Of a stretch of DNA of 64,000 bases, positions 43,994 to 57,585 are shown in pieces. Source of the DNA: Chloroflexota bacterium (lineage in GTDB: Bacteria; Chloroflexota; Anaerolineae; Anaerolineales; Anaerolineaceae); contig CP069394.1 of NCBI GenBank assembly GCA_016887485.1, positions 1,426,001 through 1,490,000 on the forward strand, in the 5' to 3' direction. Below the pieces are notes generated by a model. That model saw only the letters and a program-made list of their open reading frames with translations. It was not told the DNA's origin and did no database searches. The stretch's first letter is position 1. Every line of letters starts with the position of its first letter. The position numbers and the translations under genes were made by a program.

Positions 43994-44972
43994 TTAATTC
44001 CATCGACATCCAGATCAGGGATCGGAATATATTAAAACCCAATGCCTCCAGTTCATCCGTGCGGGTGCCATATGCCACATCCAAGGATAAGGGATGCCGC
44101 CGAGGGAGAATTTGCATGATTTCCGGGAATGCCCCCATCAGCAAGCCTGTTCCGGCATCCGGTGCCAGAGCCAGCCACAGGTTATTGGCATAGGTGCTGG
44201 TCCTCTGCCAGCTCAGGAACCCCTGGCAGTTTCCATTTCGTTCCAAAGCCCAGTGCTTCAGGTTGATCCCATCGATGAAATTCTTGATCTCTTGAAATGG
44301 TCCTGACTCAAATTGCGAAAATTTGACAGGCAAGTTCCAGCGCATTGTCATTGGGTAGGCTGTGGTCAGCCATTGTTTTTGAACCCCCCAATCCGAATCC
44401 CGTCGCTTACGAACCTCGATCGCTTCAGTATCATTTTCTTTTGGCTTATGCACATCCACCGGTCGTGCTCGCCAGGTTGTCCTCTTCAGACGATCTACAA
44501 AGCCCACCGATCGGTAGAGCGCCAGAGCGGTTTCATCTTCGTTGCGCACCTGCAGCCAAACCCGCGGTTCATGCTTGCGCCGGAGAAGTTCCACTGCCCG
44601 GACGGTCAAGGCTTTGCCGATTCCTCTGCGCCGGGCCTCAGGGCGCACGGCCACATTAGCAATCATATGGATCTTATGGCCATTCTCCGTGAACGGGACG
44701 AGTGAAATATTCCCCAAGATTTGACCATCTTCTTCCCAGACAAATCCAGCGATCCGATCCCCGCTCAAATCCGCCATCGAACCCAGCCAGCGCATATATT
44801 GCATATCTCGAGCGGCCTTACGCATCTGTTTGAGGTAGGTTTGTCCGTCCCGATCCTTATGGATGGGAAAACACATCTCGATCAGGTCAGCGACCGGGTA
44901 AAGATCCCGGGTCACATCGAGCGAGCGAATATGTGGGGATTCTGCCAAGGAAGAGTGTTGGGTATCAGACAT
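43989..44972 (-). CDS. GNAT family N-acetyltransferase
   Basis: The 327 residues hold a clear GNAT domain at about 15-175: GFVWEEDGQILGNISLVPF, then IANVAVRPEARRRGIGKAL (acetyl-CoA loop), EPRVWLQVRNEDETALALY and RSVGFVDR. The C-terminal half is a second, divergent region possibly also of GNAT fold. The cytoplasmic enzyme would acetylate an unknown amine. No ribosome site of note is seen. It ends inside the shared terminator and has no operon partner. Confidence 0.83.
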   Translation of the reverse strand: MSDTQHSSLAESPHIRSLDVTRDLYPVADLIEMCFPIHKDRDGQTYLKQMRKAARDMQYMRWLGSMADLSGDRIAGFVWEEDGQILGNISLVPFTENGHKIHMIANVAVRPEARRRGIGKALTVRAVELLRRKHEPRVWLQVRNEDETALALYRSVGFVDRLKRTTWRARPVDVHKPKENDTEAIEVRKRRDSDWGVQKQWLTTAYPMTMRWNLPVKFSQFESGPFQEIKNFIDGINLKHWALERNGNCQGFLSWQRTSTYANNLWLALAPDAGTGLLMGAFPEIMQILPRRHPLSLDVAYGTRTDELEALGFNIFRSLIWMSMELN

Positions 44973-45023
44973 AAGGCCATTTTACCGCGAATGGATTCCT
45001 TACCGCAATGGGAGAATATTAAA

Positions 45024-45057
45024 TAAAAAAACCCCGGGACAGGTCATTGTCCCGGGG
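45024..45057 (-). terminator. Intrinsic terminator of rpsU-infA
   Basis: Read on the minus strand, 10-base GC-rich arms (CCCCGGGACA / TGTCCCGGGG) around a 6-base loop end in a run of seven T, 16 bases after the infA stop. Confidence 0.93.
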
Positions 45058-45072
45058 AGTTTATCCAAAATA

Positions 45073-45321
45073 TTAATTCGATCTAGGAGCTGCAGAATGA
45101 CGGCGATAACGATAAACGATACGGCCCCTGGTCAGGTCATAAGGCGAGATTTCCAAACGAACCCTATCGCCCAGCAAAATCCGAATATAATGCCGCCGCA
45201 TTTTGCCAGAGAGATAAGCTAAGATCTCAGAGCCATTTTCCAATTCAATCCGGAATTGAGTCCCAGGTAAGGCCTCAATCACAGTGCCTTCAACCGTAAT
45301 TTTATCATCTTCTTTTGCCAT
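45073..45321 (-). CDS. infA: Translation initiation factor IF-1
   Basis: The 82 residues match IF-1: [59 protein letters not shown] and [10 protein letters not shown] make the single S1-like OB fold. About ten extra C-terminal residues (HSAAPRSN) exceed the usual 72. IF-1 binds the ribosomal A site during initiation. GGAGGTG precedes the ATG at 45321; the frame reaching further to 45357 is not needed. It lies 32 bases after rpsU with a terminator behind it, away from the ribosomal-protein clusters where infA is often found. Confidence 0.94.
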   Translation of the reverse strand: MAKEDDKITVEGTVIEALPGTQFRIELENGSEILAYLSGKMRRHYIRILLGDRVRLEISPYDLTRGRIVYRYRRHSAAPRSN

Positions 45322-45353
45322 TACACCTCCATTGATCTGTAATGCTAATTCGA

Positions 45354-45536
45354 TCAATCACGTCGATGAGATCGCCGGATGGCTTTCTTTTTCTCAATAC
45401 GCCGCAATTCACTTTTTGAAATGAACCAACGTTTTCGGCGAATGGTGCTCAACACACCACCTTTGACAACTTGCTTTCTAAATCGCCGGAGCAATTGCTC
45501 TTGTGATTCATTTGGCCGTAACACGACACGAGCCAA
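45354..45536 (-). CDS. rpsU: 30S ribosomal protein S21
   Basis: The product is about 60 residues. [20 protein letters not shown] followed by [19 protein letters not shown] matches S21, and the basic end ([13 protein letters not shown]) is typical. S21 sits on the small subunit near the mRNA exit. The TTG at 45536 has GGAGGTGA at proper spacing, while the GTG at 45545 overlaps that site, so 45536 is preferred. It leads a two-gene unit with infA. Confidence 0.9.
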   Translation of the reverse strand: MARVVLRPNESQEQLLRRFRKQVVKGGVLSTIRRKRWFISKSELRRIEKKKAIRRSHRRD

Positions 45537-45664
45537 AACCCTCACCTCCCTTCCAAAAGGTGATATGTGGAACCTTCACGGGTTGGGAGGTTTAACCAAA
45601 CCAACCTTGTATCGTTCCCAAGGCAGAATGGCGCTAAATAACGCTTTGGACGCACCGGGGCTTT

Positions 45665-45670
45665 ATTATA
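45665..45670 (-). promoter_or_regulatory. Candidate -10 box of rpsU-infA
   Basis: A minus-strand TATAAT lies about 129 bases before the rpsU start. The -35 (CTGCAA, 17 bases away) is weak. The long leader that results could carry ribosomal-protein feedback control. Confidence 0.45.
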
Positions 45671-45717
45671 CTCTAAATCAAGGAATCTTGCAGGGGATGA
45701 TGACTGATGAGGTGCGC

Positions 45718-45750
45718 AGGGACTTTTCCGCCTTAACGAAAAAAGTCCCT
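45718..45750 (-). terminator. Stem-loop at the 3' end of the rRNA operon
   Basis: AGGGACTTTT and AAAAGTCCCT pair perfectly around a 13-base loop directly at the 5S 3' end. The T-run lies inside the arm, so this may be a terminator, a processing site or both. Confidence 0.5.
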
Positions 45751-45867
45751 TGGCGATGACCTACTCTCCCGGGGGGCTACCCCCCAAGTACCATCAGCGC
45801 TGGCGAGCTTAACGACCGGGTTCGGGATGTTACCGGGTGTACCCTCGCCGCTCAAATCACCAAGGGA
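45746..45867 (-). rRNA. rrf: 5S ribosomal RNA
   Basis: About 122 bases. The ends pair (TCCCTTGG / CCAAGGGA), and the inner blocks CCGAACCCGGTCGTTAAG and GGGAGAGTAGGTCATCGCC are typical. It is the last gene of the operon. Confidence 0.93.
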
Positions 45868-45956
45868 CAATTTCACAAAATAATGTTAAAGATACCAATG
45901 AATAATAACGACATTTCAATTGTGGCGAAAAAGCAACGAGTTCTCCACATCACGTG

Positions 45957-48920
<2,964 letters not shown>

Positions 48921-49178
48921 GTGATGCGGAGAAATCGATGCTCTTTCATATATGCATCATTATCTTGCAATCACTTGCTAATAATTTTATAAATTGAAAT
49001 CTTTTTTAGATTTCGGCCTACAATTTGATGTCATTACTATTCAATTGGTAATGTGCAGTTGGCTTTGCAGCCAATTCGCCGGTTGACCGGCGATGGTCGC
49101 CGCTTATAGACTTACATATTGCAGCAACCATCTCATGTCAACCATATTCGTCCAACTCTGGGTTATGAGCCCAGCATA
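48921..49178. other. 23S-tRNA spacer
   Basis: This transcribed spacer holds no gene. It carries one arm of the 23S processing stalk near 48915-48930. Confidence 0.6.
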
Positions 49179-49251
49179 TGGAGATGATGGGACTCGAACC
49201 CACGACCTCCGCCTTGCAAAGGCGGCGCTCTCCCAACTAAGCTACATCCCC
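49179..49251 (-). tRNA. tRNA-Ala (anticodon TGC)
   Basis: 73 bases. The acceptor arms GGGGATG and CATCTCC pair, the anticodon loop is TTTGCAA, and the T-loop GGTTCGAGTCC is present. Confidence 0.96.
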
Positions 49252-49283
49252 GTTAGAGATGTACCCAGCCCTGCCGGGCACAG

Positions 49284-49357
49284 TGGGCCATTCTGGACTC
49301 GAACCAGAGACCTCGCCCTTATCAGAGGCGCGCTCTAACCAGCTGAGCTAATAGCCC
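49284..49357 (-). tRNA. tRNA-Ile (anticodon GAT)
   Basis: 74 bases. GGGCTAT opens the acceptor stem, the anticodon loop is CTGATAA, and TGGTTCGAGTCCA forms the T-arm. It lies between 16S and tRNA-Ala, the standard order. Confidence 0.96.
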
Positions 49358-49496
49358 AATTGAGGGTCAACCTTAACCCCTGAAAAGTGATAGGAAAACT
49401 TATTCCTTCGTGCAATGCATACCTCCCACCGCTGAGAGGTACCTTTTATTTGGAGTGACGTCCACGCCCTTGGGCGTTTCAGTATGTGCTCCTTAG

Positions 49497-51010
<1,514 letters not shown>

Positions 51011-51355
51011 AAAAATATCGCCTAAAAAGGCGTTTGGGTCAATCTATTGTTTGCGGAAGTTAGATCTGATTCGATCTTATCTTTCATTGACGAGGTTTGT
51101 CATCTTCCTATCACTTTTCAGTTGTTAAGGTTCTAACCTTTAAGCGAGTGCTGATTCTACTCGAGTTATCTGCTGGCGTCAATCCCTTTCGTACATGAGT
51201 TTTTCGCTTTCAGACAAAAGCGCCGATGTCTTCTCGCCAACACCGGCCGCCTCTCTCGAAGTGCTACAGCAATTGTCTTTCGTCTCGCTTGGTCTTAAGT
51301 TTTCAAGGATCTGCTCTTTGCAGGCAAGATCATCTCCCCGTTTTAGGGGAAATTC
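51011..51355 (-). other. rRNA operon leader
   Basis: About 345 bases lie between the promoter and 16S. No protein gene is supported here; short plus-strand frames are accidental. Leader antitermination and RNase III sites are expected in such a region but were not assigned. Confidence 0.55.
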
Positions 51356-51384
51356 AGTTTACTACACATCCTGTCCTGTGTCAA
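51356..51384 (-). promoter_or_regulatory. rRNA operon promoter
   Basis: Read on the minus strand, a perfect TTGACA and TAAACT are separated by 17 bases. It is the best promoter match near the operon. Confidence 0.75.
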
Positions 51385-51802
51385 GCAATTTCTCAAAATT
51401 GGTCCGATTTTTCTGAACCAACTTCGTCACCTTTGCAAACTTATGACGCTGGTCGTTATTTTGTTTTTATGGATCCGCTCATTTCTGAACAAGATCTGTG
51501 TTTTAAGCACGAAGAAGGATTATACGCATATTTCTTATCCTGTCAAGGAAAAAAGGGATATATTACCTTAAAAAATCATTGAATCTCTAAAACCCCTTTA
51601 TTTATCAGCATTTATCCCTTTTTTCCCGTAAAAACCTGTAGATTTTCCCTGCCAGGAGGGGCTTCCTAGCATATTTCAAGCAAAAGACCGCCACTCTTTA
51701 TATGCAATGTTCAATAACTAGCTCGGTCCTGCTCTCAGATCATTCATGGCGCGTTCCGCTTTCATCCCCACTTTCCGCTGTCAAACCAGGCTGATCCAAA
51801 CC
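51385..51802. other. Non-coding gap upstream of the rRNA promoter
   Basis: I see no gene in this 418-base stretch between the rRNA promoter and the surE terminator. It is AT-rich near 51420-51640, which could serve as an upstream activating region. Confidence 0.5.
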
Positions 51803-51834
51803 AAAAACACTCCCCTTATTTTCAAGGGGAGTGT
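51803..51834 (-). terminator. Intrinsic terminator of secA-surE
   Basis: Read on the minus strand, ACACTCCCCTT and AAGGGGAGTGT pair around a 6-base loop and end in TTTTT, about 46 bases after the surE stop. Confidence 0.88.
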
Positions 51835-51880
51835 CAATTTAGAAAAATGATTGGAAATTTAGCGGAGTGATTTCACGTGA

Positions 51881-52666
51881 TCAATCCAAGAATTCCTCAA
51901 ACCCATCCGACTTCATCCAATCCATCACTTTTTGGCTGGTTAAGTCAAGTTGAATCGGGGTGATCGAGACGAATCCATTGGCCAAAGCGCCGTAATCTGT
52001 ACCGGGTTCATCCACGCCGGTGGGCGCATCGCCGCCAATCCAGTAATAGGGATTGCCGCGCGGGTCCAGCCGCCGCACCAGTTCATCATGGTAAATCCGC
52101 AGACCCTGACGGGTCATTCGAAAACCTTTCATTTCAGCCAGTGGGCCATAGGGCACATTGACATTCAATATCAGGTCCTCCGGGATGTCCTTCTGTGCCA
52201 TCAGCCAGGAGATCACCCGCCGAGCGGCTTCTGCGGCATGACTGTAATCTACCTCACCTGTGGGCTTCTCAGGACGATTTAGAGAGACCGCTATCCCAGG
52301 AATACCCCAGATGGCAGCCTCCATCGCTGCCGTGACCGTACCGGAATAGGTGACATCATGACCAATATTACTGTTTGGGTTGATGCCCGAGACGACCATA
52401 TCAATCTTCTCTGGGATGAATCCTAACAGTGCCAGGGCGACACAATCCGAAGGCGCGCCATCGCTCGCCCAGGCTGGGCTGCCGTCGTCCAGACGGGTCT
52501 CATTGACCCGCAGAGGCCGGTGTAAGGTCTTGACATGCCCGGAGGCGGACCAGTTGTGGTCAGGTGCCAGCACAGTGACTTTATCCGCCACCTGGCGCAT
52601 GGCTTGGGTCAACGCCAGCAGACCAGGTGCCTGCACGCCGTCGTCATTGGTTACCAGAATATGCAT
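51881..52666 (-). CDS. surE: 5'/3'-nucleotidase SurE
   Basis: The ATG at 52666 follows GAGAGGGA; the frame reaching back to 52735 runs into secA and is not needed. The 261 residues carry the SurE signature: HILVTNDDGVQAPGLLAL (metal-binding Asp-Asp), VTVLAPDHNWSASGH, and VVSGINPNSNIGHDVTYSGT (Ser and Asn of the site). SurE removes phosphate from nucleoside monophosphates in the cytoplasm and is linked to stationary-phase survival. It starts 16 bases after the secA stop, so they share a transcript and terminator. Confidence 0.94.
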   Translation of the reverse strand: MHILVTNDDGVQAPGLLALTQAMRQVADKVTVLAPDHNWSASGHVKTLHRPLRVNETRLDDGSPAWASDGAPSDCVALALLGFIPEKIDMVVSGINPNSNIGHDVTYSGTVTAAMEAAIWGIPGIAVSLNRPEKPTGEVDYSHAAEAARRVISWLMAQKDIPEDLILNVNVPYGPLAEMKGFRMTRQGLRIYHDELVRRLDPRGNPYYWIGGDAPTGVDEPGTDYGALANGFVSITPIQLDLTSQKVMDWMKSDGFEEFLD

Positions 52667-52682
52667 CTTCCCTCTCAATCCA

Positions 52683-55600
52683 TTAATGCCGTTTACGGCT
52701 TTTCTTCTTCTTCGAATTGTCAACAGCGGCAGCATTGGCGTTATTCGCCTGTTGAGCGTTCTGCTGAATCTTCTTCAGCTCTTCCCGGCTTACCAACCGA
52801 GCACGGAACATTTGGTCAATCACACCGGCGCGGATATCCGAGAGTAGCTGCGTGAACATCTCACTGGCCTGCCCCCGATACTGCACCAGGGGATCCCGTT
52901 GTCCATAGGCTTCCATCCGGACCGAGACCCTTAAGGCTTCCACCTGGGTCAGGTATTCCACCCAAAGCTCTGAGATCTTTGAAAGCAGCAACTGCCGGTA
53001 GAGCCGGTTCTGGGCAAAACGTCCCATCGCAACGATCACCTTTTGATGATCATCCGGTGATAATTGATCCAGCGGTTGATCCTTGACTCGGTCAAAGACT
53101 TCCTCACCAATCGCCTCCTGCAGACGCTCCTGCCAGTTCGGCGGAATATTATTCAGCACCTGCCCGGCGTTATATAAGCGGTCCAGCTCTGTTTGACCCC
53201 AAATCTCACTCAGCTTATCCTGAGCAGCTTCAAGATGGGTCAGGATATCCTGCTGGACTTCTTCCACAGGTTTGCCTTTAAGCTCATGGGCAGCCAGGAA
53301 AATATAGGTCAGCCTGATAGTCGCCTTCATCTGGCGCTTGTGGGACTGCTGGTCGAAGGTGATCACCCGCCCCTGGGTCATCATGATCAGAAGCCGCATC
53401 AGCGCACCCGAATCGTTCAGTGCGTTTTCAAGCAGGTCATTATTCACATCCAAATCATGAGCAATCTCCCCATTTTCGCCCAGGAAATGCTCTTCTCGTC
53501 GAATTAGCGTATCCTCCACCCTGGCCAGCAGATTCTTACTGATCTCCGCCCAGTCATCCGAAATCAACTCACTGGGTTTCAGATTCCAGGAATCATTGAA
53601 GCGGCGCTCAAAGGTCAGGATCAACCTTCTGAGGAACACCAGCATCAACACATTTCGCACCTGGCTCCGCACCTCATCTATCGCCTCACCAGAGCCTTCC
53701 TCAAGGCCTGTGAGCGTCTCCTGAGGGAGCCGCAGGGGAACACGCACCAAATTCGATAGCTCGCTGTTGATGTCCCGCTGCTGCCCGGACTCATCATATC
53801 CAAGCCCTTCCACGAATGTATCCAGCGCATCGGTTCGTTCAGCAAACTGGGTCTCATAACCCATCTCAGAATGTTGGATCAGGTCCATCGCCCAATTGCG
53901 CAAATGTTCATGCCAGGCTCGAAGTGAAGCATCCGCCAGCTCCAACAAATTCGCTTTTAGCTCAGCGGTTGTCGCCGGGTGCCCGATCCGATCCATCATG
54001 AGTTTCAGCGTATAGGAAGGGTGACTGATCGTGCTGTGCTGAATAGGTGGCTGAGTATCTTCCAGATAGGCCAGCAATTTCCAGGGACTTTCCTCATCAG
54101 CCAGACCCTTCGTCACACGCCGGCTGACCTCCACATGCAACATCTCGACCACATCCTCGCGCAAGTCTTCCTTGTCAAAGATCCGGTCACGCTGTTCATA
54201 GATCCGTTCACGCTGGGAATTAAGCACATCGTCATATTCCAGCAGGTGTTTGCGAACATCAAAGTTCGCGCCTTCCACACGTGTCTGGGAGGATTCCACC
54301 ATTTTGCCGATGATCCCGCTTTCAATCGGGACATCCTCATCAATCTTGAGCCTGGTCAGCAGGCCTTCCACCTGAGCGCCACCGAAGAGCCGCATCAGAT
54401 CATCATCCAATGAGAGATAGAAACGGGTCGAGCCCGGATCACCCTGCCGGCCGGCACGGCCACGCAGCTGATTGTCAATCCGCCGGGCTTCATGCCGTTC
54501 CGAACCGATCACATGCAGGCCGCCCAGCTCCCGCACCCGGTGCATTTCATCCATATAGCGGAAGAAATCCGCCACATCCTCCGCTGCGTCGCCATAATCC
54601 ACCTCAGGGATCTGCCGCAAGGCTGACAGTCGCTCTCCCATTTGCATGTTATAGGGATCTTCCACCCCAGCTTGCGCCAGCATCCGGTTGATATTGGAAA
54701 GTTTTTCTTCGGGCAGCTCACCGCCCAGCTTGATATCTACACCACGACCAGCCATATTGGTGGCAATAGTCACGGCGCCAAAAGCTCCTGCATCCGCAAT
54801 GATCTTGGATTCCTCGGTATGTTTCCGGGCGTTCAACACCTGGTGAGGCACACCAGCTTTGATCACAGCCTCCAGTCGATCCCAGTTTTCAGGGGCCACG
54901 CCAAAGGCCTCCAAAAGGGTCTCACGATTACCCTCATCCAGAGGGCTGAGTGAGGTCAGGCCATAGCCCCGCCCCATCCGGCGCATTTCCGGGCTGTGGA
55001 GCTGGTCCAGTGGTTGATGCAGGTCATTGAGTTCAGGATTGGAAAGCGCTTCCCGATCCTGCAGGTTTTTTTGGATCAGGTAAGCGTTCCGAATCAGATA
55101 GACCTCCGCCAGCCGCCGCACATTATTAGCGCTCAGCCGGTCAGAGAGCAGTTCGGAATTATCCACGGATGAGGTACCAACCAATTGCGGTCGGCCCATC
55201 ACGTGGAAACGAACAATCTCCTTGACGATCGCACGCAGCTTGGCCTCACCGGTACGGTAGACAATGTCAGGGTAGTCTTTTCGCTGCCAGAAGGAGGGCG
55301 TATTCTGTTCGTCCTCGGGGTCATAGTAATACGTGTATTTATAGCCATATTCATCTCGGCCATCCGCGCGCGCCAGATCAGGTTCACTGCCCATTACCCG
55401 ATATTCCAGGTGGGTTGGGATAGGTAAAACTTCCAGTTCATAAATCCGGTAAAACTCCTCTGACTCTGTCAGGGCAGTACCAGTCATACCGGCTAATTTC
55501 CCATACATCCGGAAATAGTTCTGAATGGTAATGGTCGCATAAGTCACATTCTCTGCCTGGACCTTAACACCCTCTTTGGCCTCAACGGACTGATGCAGAC

Positions 55601-56702
55601 CATCCGACCAACGCCGGCCAGGCATCAAACGTCCGGTAAATTCATCCACGATTACCACTTCACCGCTCTGGACGATGTAATCCTTGTTGCGATGGAAGAG
55701 ATATTCCGCCCGCAGCGCTTGCTCCAAAAAGCCCAATAACCGCGCTTGTTCAGGGGTGATATCCTCAGGCCGTTCCGGGTCCCTCAGGGGCTTACCCAAC
55801 AACTCTTCCACATGGGCCAGGCCTATCTCTGAAAGAGTCACAGTCCTATCTTTTTCACTGATCTCGTAATCCTCAGGAACCAGTTGTTTCACAATCTGCG
55901 CCATGCGAATATACCACTCCGAATCCTCATGAGAAGGGCCGGAAATGATCAAGGGGGTTCGGGCTTCATCAATCAGGATATTGTCCACCTCGTCTATGAT
56001 CGCGTAATTATGGCCTCGCTGTACCTTATCCGCCTTGGCCCGCGCCAGGTTATCCCGGAGGTAATCGAAACCAAATTCGTTATTGGTGCCATAGGTGATA
56101 TCCGCTTTATAGGCATCCGCCCGCCTCACCAGCCGCACCTGGTCCTGCTCTTCAATTGGAGAACGCAGATCGGGATCAAAGATAAAAGCCATCCGGCCGT
56201 TCTCCGTGCGGGCCGCCATCTGCAGAATACCCACGGAGAGGCCCAGGAAGCGGTAGATCTTCCCCATCCAGCGCCCATCACGGCGTGCCAGATAGTCGTT
56301 GACCGTGACCAGATGCGCGCCCTTCCCCGCCAAGGCATTCAGATAGAGCGGCAGGGTCGCAGCCAGAGTCTTACCCTCACCGGTCCGCATTTCTGCGATC
56401 TCTCCCCGGTGAAGGGTGATGCCGGTGATCAGCTGGACATCATAATGCCGCTGCCCCAGCACACGTTTACTGGTCTCACGAACGGTTGCATAGGCTTCTA
56501 CCAGGAGATCATCCAGCGTCTCACCTTTGACAAGCCGTGCCTTGAATTCAGCCGTCTTGGCGGAAAGCGCCTCATCACTTAAGGCTTCATATTCCTGCTC
56601 CAGGGCGTTGATCTGGTCAACAATTCCTCTCAGATCTTCAATCTTGCGTTGAAAAGGATCGCCGCCGAATATTTTTGAAATTTTCTTGAACATAGGGTTC
56701 AT
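52683..56702 (-). CDS. secA: Preprotein translocase ATPase SecA, insertion-rich long form
   Basis: The protein has 1339 residues; typical SecA has 800-950. Core motifs are intact: MRTGEGKTLAATLP (105-118, Walker A), IIDEVDNILIDEARTPLIIS (DEAD-like box), MTGTALTE, VTIATNMAGRGVDIKLG and QLRGRAGRQGDPGSTRFYLS. The extra length lies in insertions: about 27 residues near 165-195, about 30 near 440-475, about 90 at 528-617, about 35 in 660-722, and about 290 in the helical scaffold/wing region (roughly 850-1240) before the ending WVEYLTQVEALRVSVRMEAY. The C-terminus is Lys/Arg-rich and lacks the Cys-rich zinc tail. It drives protein export through SecYEG. Confidence 0.95.
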   Translation of the reverse strand: MNPMFKKISKIFGGDPFQRKIEDLRGIVDQINALEQEYEALSDEALSAKTAEFKARLVKGETLDDLLVEAYATVRETSKRVLGQRHYDVQLITGITLHRGEIAEMRTGEGKTLAATLPLYLNALAGKGAHLVTVNDYLARRDGRWMGKIYRFLGLSVGILQMAARTENGRMAFIFDPDLRSPIEEQDQVRLVRRADAYKADITYGTNNEFGFDYLRDNLARAKADKVQRGHNYAIIDEVDNILIDEARTPLIISGPSHEDSEWYIRMAQIVKQLVPEDYEISEKDRTVTLSEIGLAHVEELLGKPLRDPERPEDITPEQARLLGFLEQALRAEYLFHRNKDYIVQSGEVVIVDEFTGRLMPGRRWSDGLHQSVEAKEGVKVQAENVTYATITIQNYFRMYGKLAGMTGTALTESEEFYRIYELEVLPIPTHLEYRVMGSEPDLARADGRDEYGYKYTYYYDPEDEQNTPSFWQRKDYPDIVYRTGEAKLRAIVKEIVRFHVMGRPQLVGTSSVDNSELLSDRLSANNVRRLAEVYLIRNAYLIQKNLQDREALSNPELNDLHQPLDQLHSPEMRRMGRGYGLTSLSPLDEGNRETLLEAFGVAPENWDRLEAVIKAGVPHQVLNARKHTEESKIIADAGAFGAVTIATNMAGRGVDIKLGGELPEEKLSNINRMLAQAGVEDPYNMQMGERLSALRQIPEVDYGDAAEDVADFFRYMDEMHRVRELGGLHVIGSERHEARRIDNQLRGRAGRQGDPGSTRFYLSLDDDLMRLFGGAQVEGLLTRLKIDEDVPIESGIIGKMVESSQTRVEGANFDVRKHLLEYDDVLNSQRERIYEQRDRIFDKEDLREDVVEMLHVEVSRRVTKGLADEESPWKLLAYLEDTQPPIQHSTISHPSYTLKLMMDRIGHPATTAELKANLLELADASLRAWHEHLRNWAMDLIQHSEMGYETQFAERTDALDTFVEGLGYDESGQQRDINSELSNLVRVPLRLPQETLTGLEEGSGEAIDEVRSQVRNVLMLVFLRRLILTFERRFNDSWNLKPSELISDDWAEISKNLLARVEDTLIRREEHFLGENGEIAHDLDVNNDLLENALNDSGALMRLLIMMTQGRVITFDQQSHKRQMKATIRLTYIFLAAHELKGKPVEEVQQDILTHLEAAQDKLSEIWGQTELDRLYNAGQVLNNIPPNWQERLQEAIGEEVFDRVKDQPLDQLSPDDHQKVIVAMGRFAQNRLYRQLLLSKISELWVEYLTQVEALRVSVRMEAYGQRDPLVQYRGQASEMFTQLLSDIRAGVIDQMFRARLVSREELKKIQQNAQQANNANAAAVDNSKKKKSRKRH

Positions 56703-56742
56703 ACCTTGATTTTCTATGAAATCTTTTTATTTTCAAAGAGTC

Positions 56743-56751
56743 ATTATAGCA
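56743..56751 (-). promoter_or_regulatory. Extended -10 promoter of secA
   Basis: A minus-strand TGCTATAAT (extended -10) lies about 41 bases before the secA start. The -35 is poor, as is usual for this class. Confidence 0.5.
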
Positions 56752-56877
56752 TAGTGACATTTTACTCATTTGGACATTTTTCTCAATAACGCCTTAATCT
56801 TACAGGTTGAGAATCGGAATTATATTAACTTTATTCAAGGACATTTAGCCAGTGTGACTAAGTCCCTACATTTAAAA

Positions 56878-56908
56878 GAAAAACCCCGGCGAATAAAAAC
56901 CGGGGCTT
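56878..56908 (-). terminator. Intrinsic terminator of the FHA membrane gene
   Basis: On the minus strand, CCCCGG and CCGGGG pair around an A/T-rich loop and are followed by TTTTT, 20 bases after the stop. Confidence 0.82.
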
Positions 56909-56928
56909 GATAATCAAAACTGAGGCTG

Positions 56929-57585
56929 CTATGGGATGGGGCATCCTTCCAGCATATTGAAGGTAATGGCGCACCACCAGGAAGCGGGCATGAAGTATAA
57001 GGTGACCGCGATCACACAGGCAATCACGACAATTGCGACGATCAGCACCACCAGCCACGCGGGCATCTTCTTTTTCTCAGGTTTCATCTTCGAGCGCAGC
57101 TGCTCAAAATCCTGCTCCGGCGCTTCCGGAACGGGAGCCTGGTATGACGGGGTGGCCTGCGGGGCAGATTGGGGCGGGATCACGCCATAAGACGGCTGTG
57201 GCATAGCAGGTTCCGGTGAAGGTGCAGGTTGAACGGTCTGATCCATCCCTGTAGAAACCACGGTGGCATCGGGGTCAAAATCCGACCTGTCAAAGACCAC
57301 CACAATATTCTCACCAAGGGTAATTACATCTCCGGCGCGCAGCTGTTGGGGGCTGGCGATCCGCTGCCCATTGAGGAAAGTCCCATTGGTGGAGCCCAAA
57401 TCCTCGATAATGACGTTATCTTCCTGCATCAGGAACCGGGCATGCCGGCGGGAAACTTCCGGGTCGCTTATGGCAATGTCATTTGCCAGGTCACGGCCCA
57501 GGAGAATTTCCTGTTTTTCAAGGGGATAGGTTTTTCCGGGTGTGGGGCCGGAACGCATGGTTAATTGAAAAATTGAAGCTGCCAT
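56929..57585 (-). CDS. FHA domain protein with C-terminal membrane anchor
   Basis: The ATG at 57585 follows GGAGGAGG; the frame reaching back to 57657 is not needed. The 218 residues start with an FHA domain (about 1-95): ILLGRDLANDIAISDPEVSR then RHARFL, VIIEDLGSTNGTFLNGQRI. A Pro/Gln-rich linker (110-160) and one membrane helix (about 180-202) follow, and two cysteines lie in the short outer tail. The FHA domain faces the cytoplasm and should bind a phosphothreonine protein at the membrane. The partner kinase is not in the window. Confidence 0.83.
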   Translation of the reverse strand: MAASIFQLTMRSGPTPGKTYPLEKQEILLGRDLANDIAISDPEVSRRHARFLMQEDNVIIEDLGSTNGTFLNGQRIASPQQLRAGDVITLGENIVVVFDRSDFDPDATVVSTGMDQTVQPAPSPEPAMPQPSYGVIPPQSAPQATPSYQAPVPEAPEQDFEQLRSKMKPEKKKMPAWLVVLIVAIVVIACVIAVTLYFMPASWWCAITFNMLEGCPIP

